Positions 35,866 to 45,390 of a stretch of 64,000 bases of DNA are shown one piece after another. Position numbers and translations under genes: made by a program. Each line of letters opens with the position of its first letter. The first letter of the stretch is position 1. The notes under the pieces were generated by a model. The model searched no databases. It was given only the letters and a program-made list of their open reading frames with translations, and was not told where the DNA came from. This DNA comes from Oxytricha trifallax (taxonomy: Eukaryota > Ciliophora > Spirotrichea > Sporadotrichida > Oxytrichidae): the NCBI GenBank assembly GCA_000711775.1, contig ARYC01000093.1, forward strand, positions 57,522-121,521, in the 5' to 3' direction.

Positions 35866-37682
35866 ATGCAATCGCCCTCTAAGCTTGACCCACTAATTCC
35901 AATAAAATTGAGAATGATTTAGAAGCAACATTCATTCGTATTTTAAATATTCAAATTATTATTTATTATAATTTAATTCGATAATGCTTACAGTAATAAT
36001 TAGCAAAGAAAATAATTCCAGAAAGATAATAATATACTATTTGCAAAAAGTCAATCGGAACTTACTATTTAGAATCCTTTAAATGAAACTAATGAGATAG
36101 GGGATGTGAAAGTAACTCATCAATCAACTGTATAAATGGTGAAGATCCTACCCACTTTTAACAAATTAAAATAAGATATAAACCATAAAAGCTTGACATG
36201 GCATAATGAATCTTATGGAAAATCTCTTGTTGAAACTTATGGAAAATCTCCCATTGAAACAGAGTCTATTGCTATAGAAGGAGTCCCCACTAAAAGTCTA
36301 TAAATTTATAGTTCAATTTCTCTTAGGAAAAGACAATTAGGGAACATAAGATAAGTTAATGGAAACATTTAAGTAGAAGATAATATCAAAAGTGATTCAA
36401 GTGAGTCTGAAAGTTTTAATGAAGAGCAATTAGATGATTCCTATAGATCAAGCCAAGATCAAATTGATGATTCAGAATGCATCAATTCAGATTGTCTAAT
36501 TTGTTATATGGAGTTTACAGATAAAATTGTGCTTGAATAATGCAAACATGGGTATTGTATGGAGTGTCTTGAGGGATTCTTAACTTTCCAAATTAAATCA
36601 AATCATGCTAATCATATACAAAATAATTATTCAGAGTATTACCTCATGATTATTATAAAGTGTCCACAGCATGATTGCCCAAAAAATCTTATATAAGAAG
36701 AAATAAAGCGGATAGTGAATGATGAGACTTTCAAATTATACTAATCTATTAAGAAAGACAAAGAAATAGTAAAGAATAAAAATGTAATGTATTGCCCAAT
36801 GGCTGATTGTGGAAACGTCATTGATATTAAAAAATCGAAAAGGGAGATAAAATGCAATAAGTGCAGTAAATCATTTTGCAAAAACTGCAAAGCTATATAT
36901 CATGGTAAATCTAAGTGCACTGAGATCATAGATTTGTCTTATAGTAAAGATTTTAATTTTAAATATTGCAAAAGTTATAAGTTAACGGCTTACAGATAAG
37001 CAACTGTCCTAAGTGTCAGGCTTTAGTGGAAAAATAATCTGGATGCTAGCACATGACTTGTTCTGTTTGCAAATACGAATGGTGTTGGCTTTGTGGTCTT
37101 CCATACAATAATATTTTTCATTATGCTCAAATGGGAGGACTACTCTGTGAACTAACAGCAGGAAGCTTCTTCAAGAGAAAGCCATGCTGTACCTATATTT
37201 TAATTGCCTTGATGCTGATATTCTTTCCATTAATAGTCTGGTTTTTCAGTTGCTTTTTTGTTGGCGGTGGCCTTTTTTTCTTAGCCGAATACATTTACAA
37301 ACACACTCGCTTGGGGAAATGGCTTCAAGGTATGAAAAATTAACCCATTTGCTGTAACTGCTGCAAAAACAAATGCTGTGGATGTTTATGGGCTTTTACT
37401 AAATTTATGTTTTTGGCGAATATATTTCTTATTGACTTGGGACTTGCACTTGGAGTTGGATCAGCAATTGCAGGTGTTATGGTTTTCCCAGCTTATGTTA
37501 TTTTCTTAGTTGTGCTGATCAGGCTTTCAATTAGATGGAGTAAATTTGCTGATAAAGATTAGTAATTACAGAAGCAAAAATAGAGATAAATTACTATTGA
37601 AGGCAAAGCACAGAAAGTTATTATAGAAAAACCAAAAGAGAATGAACTCATAATTGATTTGGAATAGAACATTTAATAGTGA
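35866..37682 (+). CDS. RBR (RING-IBR-RING) membrane protein 3, candidate E3 ubiquitin ligase
   Basis: ATG at 35866 opens MQSPSKLDPLIPIKLRM. An S/E/D-rich N-terminal region contains a short tandem repeat (SYGKSLVET, TYGKSPIET). RING1 is CLICYMEFTDKIVLEQC, CKHGYCMEC, CPQHDC. The IBR is CPMADCGN, CNKCSKSFCKNCKAIYHG. RING2 is CPKCQALVEKQSGCQHMTC, CSVCKYEWCWLC. Hydrophobic helices follow: TYILIALMLIFFPLIVWF, a CCNCCKNKCCGC cluster, then AIAGVMVFPAYVIFLVVLI. TGA is at 37680-37682. This is the cleanest of the three paralogs: one 38-nt intron (36944-36981) and no clear IES after RING1. RBR enzymes accept ubiquitin on a RING2 cysteine and transfer it to substrate. Membrane anchoring is inferred from the helices. 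The start is less sure, because codons 25-40 are AT-rich and could be an in-frame insertion. Confidence 0.8.
36944..36981 (+). other. 38-nt GT-AG intron in RBR gene 3
   Basis: Donor GTAAAG, acceptor TATAAG. Splicing gives LSYINGLQISNC in frame. It has the same position and phase as the intron at 17479-17521 in RBR gene 1. Confidence 0.8.
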
Positions 37683-37999
37683 TAAATTTACTAAATTGTT
37701 TAAGGAGAATTATATCCTCAAATTTAAATTGGCTTGTTTTGTTTTTTTAATGAATTATTTATTATTTACGAATTTTGAAATTAATAATTTATGTTTTTTT
37801 TTCCCTTTTAAATATCATGGTTTATCATATAAATTCAAGAGTACAACATATTTTTCAGGTAAATCTAATCGATATTTATTTATATAAAAATGCATGTTAA
37901 AATTTATCGAATATTCAAATAAAATATTTATAAATTTTTTTACTTTTGCTAAGAATAAGAAGAATAACTAATAATTTTTAATTAATATTGTAATTAATT
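37683..37999. other. AT-rich intergenic stretch
   Basis: Between RBR gene 3 and the next plus-strand gene. A 77-codon ORF overlaps its start but is A/T-driven and hydrophobic. No support for a gene. Confidence 0.4.
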
Positions 38000-39386
38000 A
38001 TGCAACCGTAGGAGAAGTATGAAAAAATTTAAGAACCTAAATAATAGTTGTAATAATTGTAATAATAAAAGTTGAAAAAGTAACAAGAAAGAGTTTAGTC
38101 AAAGAAAGTTACTTCCTAATTTAAATAGATGACAAGTTCTTAAGTAATAGTTAATAAGAGAACAGAAAAATAAGTGTAAAAGTAGACAGCAAGTGAGATC
38201 ATGACTTAAAATAAATTTAAGAATAATACCCAAGTGTTAATGAATGGAAGTGCCAACATTACTCCTAAAGATAAAAGTGTTCATAGTCTAAATAAGAATT
38301 AAAACTAACATTCTTGCAATTCTAAAAACAAAGATCTTTCAAATTATTCACAATTTACCAGTTTATAAATTACTCATGTTGATTTAGAGTAAAGTTCAGA
38401 GTAAATTAACTTGCCCTATACTGGAAATTAGATAAGTGAGAAATTTGATAGACATTAATTCCTTAAAGAGTATTTAGAATAATAGAGAATTTAAGATAAG
38501 AAGAAGTCTGAGAATGGTAATTAAAAAGTCAAGATTTAGCAGATTTCAAAAGCCACAGATTAACCCAATCAATTAGGTTTCTATCACTAAGTTAGTGGTA
38601 ATTTTAATTAGAATTCTGCAACTCAAATTTAAAAATTAGACAAACATAAAATAAGTAATAATGATAAATAATAAATAATAAGATGCAATGATGAAATTTA
38701 CTCTTCAGTTTCTATGGGATAAAATCCCCAAGACACAAACTAAAATTAAAGTATTTAAGATAAAGAAATAAATTAGATAGAAACAACTTCAAAATATAAT
38801 AAAGCTGAAGTTAAACTTAATTAGTGGCTTAAATTTTTCAATTCTATGACATTCGGATATTATGAACCAAATAGTAAAATCATAGTTGGAGAGTTAATTT
38901 GTTTATTTAAAAACTTGATTTAAATCCTTGACAACAAAATATTTGATGTATGTTATATGAGTGATTAGCAATAAATCTTAGATAACAATTATTAAGACAA
39001 TCAATAAATTTCAGACAAATAAAATTAAATTGATCTCAATTTATAAGACGCTTTTTACAAGAATATTTGCACACTGTGCCTGCTATAAGACCATCATGAC
39101 AAGTAAGTAAAGTATTATTTATTAAATATAATATAGGGAAATAGTAGTATTTTAAATTTTAGAAGACTTCCTTTTGGCAACATATAAATTTGAAATGAAA
39201 TCGGAATGCTAGAAATTAATTCAAATAATGCATGATTATTTAAAACTAATAGTTCCAACTAAGTAACAATCAAATAGTATCAAACTATTATCATATTTTT
39301 AATTAAGACTAGAGAGTTTAGTTTAAATAGATATGAAATTGAGATAGCAAAAGCAATCAATGGATCAGAAGATTCATTCTTTGTGA
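38000..39386 (+). CDS. Q-rich unknown protein
   Basis: ATG at 38000 opens MQPQEKYEKIQEPK followed by QQLQQLQQQ-type tracts, then a long N/Q/S/K-rich region. The C-terminal ~120 residues look folded (LNQWLKFFNSMTFGYYEPNS, IIVGELICLFKNLIQILDN, KNICTLCLLQDHHDK, then DFLLATYKFEMKSECQKLIQ). A 34-nt intron (39103-39136) keeps the frame. Stop is TGA at 39384-39386. Overlapping the 3' end is a segment (39363-39440) copied from, or shared with, the RGG-protein gene at 44138. There the alternative frame GSEDSFFVNNQIEVQTNAN is open, so the exact end is uncertain. I recognise no family. Like the next two genes it has a charged or Q-rich N-terminus and a helical C-terminal part, but I see no clear homology between them. 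Confidence 0.65.
39103..39136 (+). other. 34-nt GT-AG intron
   Basis: Donor GTAAGTAAAG, acceptor ATATAG. Splicing joins QDHHDK to EIVVFQILEDFLLATYKF in frame; unspliced, the frame ends at TGA 39191. Confidence 0.7.
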
Positions 39387-39440
39387 ATAATTAGATTGAA
39401 GTTTAAACTAATGCAAATAGGTTCAGTGGAAGAGGTGGAA
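39363..39440 (+). repeat. Partial copy of a segment of the RING/RGG gene
   Basis: About 78 bp closely matches 44138-44217 (shared core AGAAGATTCATTCTTTGT and TTAGATTGAAGTTTAAACT), with scattered substitutions. In the 44-kb copy it is internal coding sequence. Here it lies at the 3' end of a different gene. It looks like a small MDS duplication. Confidence 0.75.
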
Positions 39441-39677
39441 TTATATAAATAATTAAATAACTTGATCTATTCAATTAATGTTATAAATTAAAAATATAAT
39501 AATTTGAAAATAATTTTATTCTTCAATATTAAATTTAAACTGATATTTAAAATAAAATTAAATTTGACATAATTAAATATTTAAATACAATGATAATTTT
39601 AAAGTATAATTATCTTTCCTCTAATATTACCAATAAACATAAGAGACATAATTGATAATAAATAATTAATTAACAAG

Positions 39678-41180
39678 ATGGGAAAAAACAAAAGGGATAA
39701 GAAGAGACACGACAAGAAAAATAAGAAATACCAGTCAAGCTCAGATGAAGATGGAACTATTGATATATATTATTATATTCCTGATATCACCAAAATTGAT
39801 GAAAAGACACAGTAAATGCTTCTCTCAGCAACCACAAATATATTCGCAACAGATAAAGAAGCAAAAAAATACAAAAAAATGAAAGAGCTTCTGCTAAAAG
39901 AATTGGAGAAAAAAGCTAATGCAAAAATCATAACTAATTATTAAATTCAAGATTTAGAAACATAGTAAATTGGGCATGCTAAGCCATCAGTTAATGATAA
40001 TTGTTAAGAGGAATAAAAGATACCGTAGAAGGAGCAGTCACACATTTCACGAAGTGAAAGAGGGATTCTGCAAATGCAAAATATCATAGGAAAGAACCCA
40101 TTATAGCACATTTTCCAAGATCGCCTGAGATAATTTGACACAGGAACTTCAGAATAAATTCTTTAATAAAAGCACCAATAGCAGAGACAAGAGTAAAATT
40201 ATGAAAATGTGTAGAAAAGGCCCAAATTATCTCCAATTATAGAAACATAGCAGAAAGAGTTTTTCCAAGGTAAATCTTCTCTTCAAAACTTGGATGTTTA
40301 AAATGATTTTGGAATTGAAAAATTAGATGAAACTAGAGCTTTACAAAATTTGGAGACACAGTACCAACCGTTTTTTAGTTTAGAATCGTTGGTAAAAACT
40401 GTGAATCAATGTGAATAGGATAATAATCAACATTTGCCTGAGATACACTAGAGTTAAATTAAAACAGAATAAAAATGTTTTTAATTTAAAGCTAATTTTA
40501 ATATTTCTTTAATTAATGAATAGCTAGATCTACACAGACAAGATAGAAAATCTGCTTATCAGCTTTTTTATGATCAACAAATTTACGATAAGATGAAGAA
40601 CTCACTCTTATAATAAGACTTCTTCCAAGTTCTTGTTGCAATTAAAGAATTGATCGCATCTTTCATCATTGAAATTGGACAGATTAGGTCCTAAGTTATG
40701 GTTGAAGAGTTTAAGACTTTGTTGGATATACTAATCTACAGCATCTAAAACGAAAACATTAACGAATTAAAGAAAGTTAGTAATATGTAATATTAATACA
40801 CTAATTATTTCTATGATTATGTTTACACAATCCTAAAGAATACAAAATTTTAGACAAGGGAAAGTCTTTCCATCTTTGTACTTTACGAATTTCTCAAATC
40901 TGCTTTACAATTCGAAGTTGTAGTTCCATTGGGTAGGCTTATTATAGAACTTTAAGAGTTAATTGATTATCACACAAAATTTCAACAGCATCATATAAAA
41001 CTAAATCTGGCTTAATATTTCCAAGAAGTATTGATGTATAGGACTATCTAAGCAATTTAAGATGAAAAATTTAAGAAAGACTTATAGATTAAGTACCAAA
41101 ACATAGACTTATCAAGCCTAAACACAAATTGGAAATAGTTTATTGAGAAGCAGTACAAACCTTTTTGCTTAAATAAATGA
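39678..41180 (+). CDS. Unknown 500-residue protein, uninterrupted
   Basis: ATG at 39678 to TGA at 41178-41180 is open without any frame change, the longest uninterrupted MDS-like gene in the window. It opens MGKNKRDKKRHDKKNKKY, a strongly basic start that could be nuclear-targeting. A Q/E-rich middle follows, then a helical C-terminal ~200 residues (FFQVLVAIKELIASFIIEIG, TLLDILIYSIQNENINELKK, SIFVLYEFLKSALQFEVVVP, LGRLIIELQELIDYHTKF). That part could be an alpha-helical repeat or interaction domain, but I recognise no family. Flanks are AT-rich. No regulatory site is evident. Confidence 0.8.
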
Positions 41181-41784
41181 TAATATACAAACTGTATTAA
41201 ATTCTATTTAATGGCTAATACACTTTCCATTTAGTTCTTATAACTTACTAACAAATTTAAATAAAAATAATTATTTTTTAAATCAATTTTTTATTAAAAA
41301 TTATGAATTTATAAATTAAAGAATTTTAATATAATAATTTTATCAATATACGAAATCATTTATTTAAAATTATTATTTTTGGAATATTTTTGAATAAAAA
41401 AATGATATATTTTGGAATTCTCATTAATATTTTAAATAAAAATAAAAATATTCTATATAAATATAAATAATAATTTTAAATGTTACATTCTTTCAAAGGT
41501 TATATTTATAATTATAATAATGTCAGTTAGTAATTTGAATGAAGTAGAAATTAACAAATATGATATATTTTTTTATTCAAAGATATATATAAATTGTAAA
41601 ATTATTATATCATCATAGCATGGCAATTATTATGATTATTATTGAGAAAATTAAAAATATATCTAATTTTTTTTAAATTTTATAAACCAATTATTTTGAA
41701 TATTCAAATATTAATGTAAAATATACATATAAAGTGTGAATAAAAATATTTAATAAACTAATATTACTTATATTGATTTAATAA
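41181..41784. other. AT-rich intergenic stretch
   Basis: Sequence is almost entirely A/T with no coding block or repeat. Confidence 0.5.
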
Positions 41785-42621
41785 ATGAACCTCGAAGAAT
41801 AATTAAGAGATTTATATAATCAAACCTAGAATCTAAAACATAAGCAATAAAAATGGATAAAAGAGCATTTAAATGCCGATAATTCTACAAAAACTTCGCT
41901 TTAATAAAATAATTGAATGATTTATTCAGAGTAGGAAGATGTTAAGTCTTGGACAACTCTCAACAATTAACACTTAAAGAGAAGAGAAATAAAGCAAGAT
42001 AGCAAAATCCAAAAGGAAATAGATAAAAGTTCATCAACATAATATAGAGATTAAGACCATGATTCATTCAATTTTCAGCCACAATCTTTAGAGCCTGTCA
42101 AATTTTCAGACAAAGCATTTAATATAATAGTCAAAATCAATAAAAAGGCCTAGAAAATTTCTTGTGCCTCTAATTTAAGATTTTCAAGGTAAATTATTGA
42201 AGAATTGAAAACGCTATCAACAATAATTATAAAGTTTTTCCAACATGATGATAAGGCTGCTCGTTATAAAATCGACAGAGCATACGAATTTGTAACAATA
42301 CTACTGGAAAATACGAAAAATTAAACAACTAAAAATTGTCATAAATGTGTTTAAAAATTGAGGAGCAAAGTTGCATTAAATATTATGCTTCAATTCATCA
42401 ACGCATTCAAGAAGTTTGAGTCAATTTATCCTTTGATTGAGATTATGATAAAAGCTGAGAAGAAAATCTTAAAGTTAATTTCTCCCATCGGAAATCAGTA
42501 CGAAACTTCAAACTTATATTAATATTTTTTAGATCTCTTAAGAGAAATTGAAAGATCTACAAGATAAATGTAATACAAAGGCATAATTATGTTAGATAAG
42601 TGCGAAAAGATAAATGAATGA
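41785..42621 (+). CDS. Unknown helical protein
   Basis: ATG at 41785 opens MNLEEQLRDLYNQTQNLKHK. The frame contains TGA at 41914-41916, but removing a 21-bp segment with TTTA pointers (41900-41920) joins NADNSTKTSL to YSEQEDVKSWTTLNN in frame and removes the stop. The rest is open to TGA at 42619-42621, about 270 residues. The C-terminal two thirds are helical (RFSRQIIEELKTLSTIIIKF, RAYEFVTILLENTKNQ, NIMLQFINAFKKFESIYPLI, SNLYQYFLDLLREIERSTRQ). One CHKC pair is present, with no second pair nearby. I recognise no family. The next gene starts about 200 bp downstream on the same strand. Confidence 0.65.
41900..41920. other. 21-bp IES with TTTA pointer, contains the only in-frame TGA
   Basis: TTTA at 41900-41903 and 41921-41924. 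The length is a multiple of three, so the flanking blocks share a frame, and the segment holds TGA at 41914. Excision restores a continuous ORF. Confidence 0.6.
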
Positions 42622-42826
42622 AGATATTGAAGAAAATTAATTTATTAAATATATTTTCGTTTTTCTTAATAATCTACTAATATTTAAGCTAATATAAATT
42701 TTAGAATTGAATCATAAAAAGGGTTGTAATTTCAAGTTAGAATCAAATTAATCAAAATTATCACTATTTACTTTTGGAAAATTAGTTGCACTTATTGAAA
42801 ACATATTAATTAATTTCTTAACAAAA

Positions 42827-45199
42827 ATGGAAGACCCATTTGGCGATTATGATCTATTTTTCAAGCCATTCCTTTGTCCATAATGCCGATGCTCGTACTC
42901 AGCAGATGAAAACCCCCCAACAATCACACAGTGTTGCAATAGAACAGTCTGCAGATCTTGCATTCCAATTGGCATTGATGGGTTGAATGCCTAGCAATGT
43001 CCCTCATGCCATTCCTAAATAGGAACGTAGACTCAGAATTTCACTCTCAAGGATTCTCTCAGCAGTTTAATTGAGAATTAAAACCCACCCAAGACCTCAA
43101 TTTACAAGAAATTCCTCAAAATCGGTTTCCTTCATCCTGATCTTACTGTCGAATACTTCAAGTTCATTTATTTTGAGGGCATGCAATTTTAAAACAAAAT
43201 CAAGCAGTTCTAAGTGGAGGAAGATGAAAATTCACTGTTAGGCGAGAAAATGCTTAAAGTAGAGTTTGAACACAGTTTTTAATTCACACAAGCATACTTT
43301 AGCTTGAAAAATCTCACTCTATGCTTTGAAAACCAAATGTATGTTATAAAGTGCCCAAGGGACGGTGGATTATCAGCGAGACCAGAGTTTAGATAAACAT
43401 TAAGAAAATACTTTGATTTAGTACTTATTTAAAATGGATATCCTCTTGAGCCAAATTATGTCTTCATTCATTTTAATAATTTATAACATCAATTTTTATT
43501 AACAATTTATTGGAGATTGATAGTGTTCCAAGTCATTTTATTGAGTTAGATGTTAAACGATTGAATCTTGAGAAATTTCCAAACGTTAACCCAAAAGATG
43601 TTATAACATTTAAAAATAATTATCAGTTAAAGCGTAATTTCTATAAAGTCAGGAAGTTAGAGATAAAATCTATCTAAGGAACTTCAGCATAGCTTGCGAC
43701 AATGCTCTTCGACTTTAAAGATAATTCAGAAGCAGCTGATAACTTCGCAATTCATCTGAAAAGAAACGGTGTGATAATTGATTCTCTGGGTTAGCCAAAT
43801 TCTGTAATGAACGTTGAGCAGCAAGAAAAGACTTACTATCGAAATTATTTTACTGCAATTAGAAGTTTGAATTTCAGGCCGCCAGCTATTGGTTAAGTAC
43901 AATAGTCTCAAGCTTTTTAGAGTAGATAGCCAAATGTTAATACAAATAGCAACAGAATAGGTAATACTGACTGGCAATAGGCTTAATCTCGTCCTGTACA
44001 AAGCCAATATAATTAGCCTGCACAGTAGTAAAGTAACAACAATAGGGTTTAAGACAATAATAATTACAATTAAGATGAAGAGATAAAACAAAAACATGAT
44101 GAAAAGGAGGAGCCTTTCCAAATAAAAGTTGACAAGGGAGCAGAAGATTCATTCTTTGTTAACAATTAGATTGAAGTTTAAACTAATGCAAATGGATTTA
44201 GTGGCAGAGGTAGAGGAAGTCATGGAAGAGGTCAGGATAGGTCCTAGAATAACAACAGCGATTAAGGATATCAATATGATGACTATAATGGTAGTGGTCC
44301 AATGAAATATGAATCCAGAGGAGGACGCGGTAATAACAGAGGTTCAAGAGGTAGAGGAAGCAATAGATAAAGTCAAGAATCTAACCCAGAAAGAAGAAAT
44401 TATGGGGGTAGGGGTGATGGCTATCAATCATATGGACAGAGAGATAGCTAACCAAGAGATTTCAGAGACAACCAAAATTAAGAAGAGACACCAAAGGTTA
44501 ATAATCAAGACGACTTGTTCACAGTTGAGGAAGAAGATAACTCAAGCACTAACCCACCTAACAGTAATAATGGTAGCTCCAGACCAAAACAATTTGGAAG
44601 AGGCCAAAGAGGTGGTCGAGGAGGATAAGGATCATCTCAACAACATGATGATAATTATTCATAGAATAGTGATAATAGAGGAGCCAGAAATTTCGGTGGC
44701 CGTGGTGACTATAACAGAGGTGGTCGAGGTTAAAACAGAGGAGGTTATAATCATTACAACAATAGAGACAATAATGATGGTTATTAAAATAAAGATTTTT
44801 AAGACAGATTTTCAGGAAATAATAATAGAGGGGGACAGAATCGCAATTCATAACCCAGAGACGACAACACCTGGGGAAGTCAAGGTGATTAGTAAAACGA
44901 ATAAGAAGACAGAGCTAAACACAGAGATAATAATTATAATGTGTTTGATGAGTTGGTTGACAAGAAAAATTCTCCAGTTGATAATGATAAAGAGCAGTAA
45001 TTCAAACAAGAGCAAAGAGACTAATATGACGCATTTGAGAATGAGGGAGGCAGTAGGGGCCGATCCAGAGGAGATATTAGTGATCATAAATATAATCACT
45101 TATATGTATAACTTTTTTATCGGAGATAGAGGATCAACAGGATAAGTCAGAGGTGATAATGGCAGAGCAAGAAGCTTCGGTAGAGGAGCAAGAAGATGA
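42827..45199 (+). CDS. RING-finger protein with RGG-box tail
   Basis: ATG at 42827 opens MEDPFGDYDLFFKPFLCPQC. An N-terminal RING-like domain has CPQCRC, CCNRTVCRSC and CPSC. The middle ~300 residues are a folded region (YKKFLKIGFLHPDLTVEYFK, VFIHFNNLLEIDSVPSHF, FDFKDNSEAADNFAIHLKR). The last ~350 residues are rich in RGG/RG/GRG (GFSGRGRGSHGRGQDRS, RGGRGNNRGSRGRGSN) with Q/N/Y, typical of RNA-binding, phase-separating tails. TGA is at 45197-45199. Two IESs fit precisely (AATTTAT pointer at 43478/43504, GGAGATA pointer at 45070/45122). By analogy it could be an E3 ubiquitin ligase that binds RNA; this is inference. Several long ORFs in other frames here are shadows. A segment at 44138-44217 is duplicated at 39363. 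Confidence 0.8.
43478..43503. other. 26-bp IES with AATTTAT pointer
   Basis: AATTTAT at 43478-43484 and 43504-43510. Excision joins VFIHFNNL to LEIDSVPSHFIEL in frame. Confidence 0.7.
44138..44217 (+). repeat. Source/partner of the duplicated segment at 39363
   Basis: Internal coding sequence of the RING/RGG gene (EDSFFVNNQIEVQTNANGF) with a diverged partial copy at 39363-39440. Confidence 0.75.
45070..45121. other. 52-bp IES with GGAGATA pointer
   Basis: GGAGATA at 45070-45076 and 45122-45128. Excision joins GRSRGD to RGSTGQVRGDNGRARSFG in frame, completing the RGG tail. Unspliced, the tail becomes unrelated and ends at a different TGA. Confidence 0.75.
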
Positions 45200-45390
45200 T
45201 TAACTTCAAAATTAGATATAAGTAATTAACTAACAAGACAAGTTTGGAATAATTAATATTCTAAAAAGCTCTACTTATCATTTTCTCTTTTAAAATTTGG
45301 GTTATATATTCAAATAAAGGAGTGAATTTAATGAAAATTAAATTAAAAATGAAGGGCAGAAAAAGTTTCTTTTAAAATGGGTAGAATATA

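Noticed and set aside
43726..45145. Several ORFs of 70-280 codons on both strands over the RGG region
   Set aside because: They are shadows of one plus-strand frame that encodes regular RGG/RG repeats; the 278-codon ORF is the +1/+2 reading of the same DNA with Val/Ile/Glu bias.
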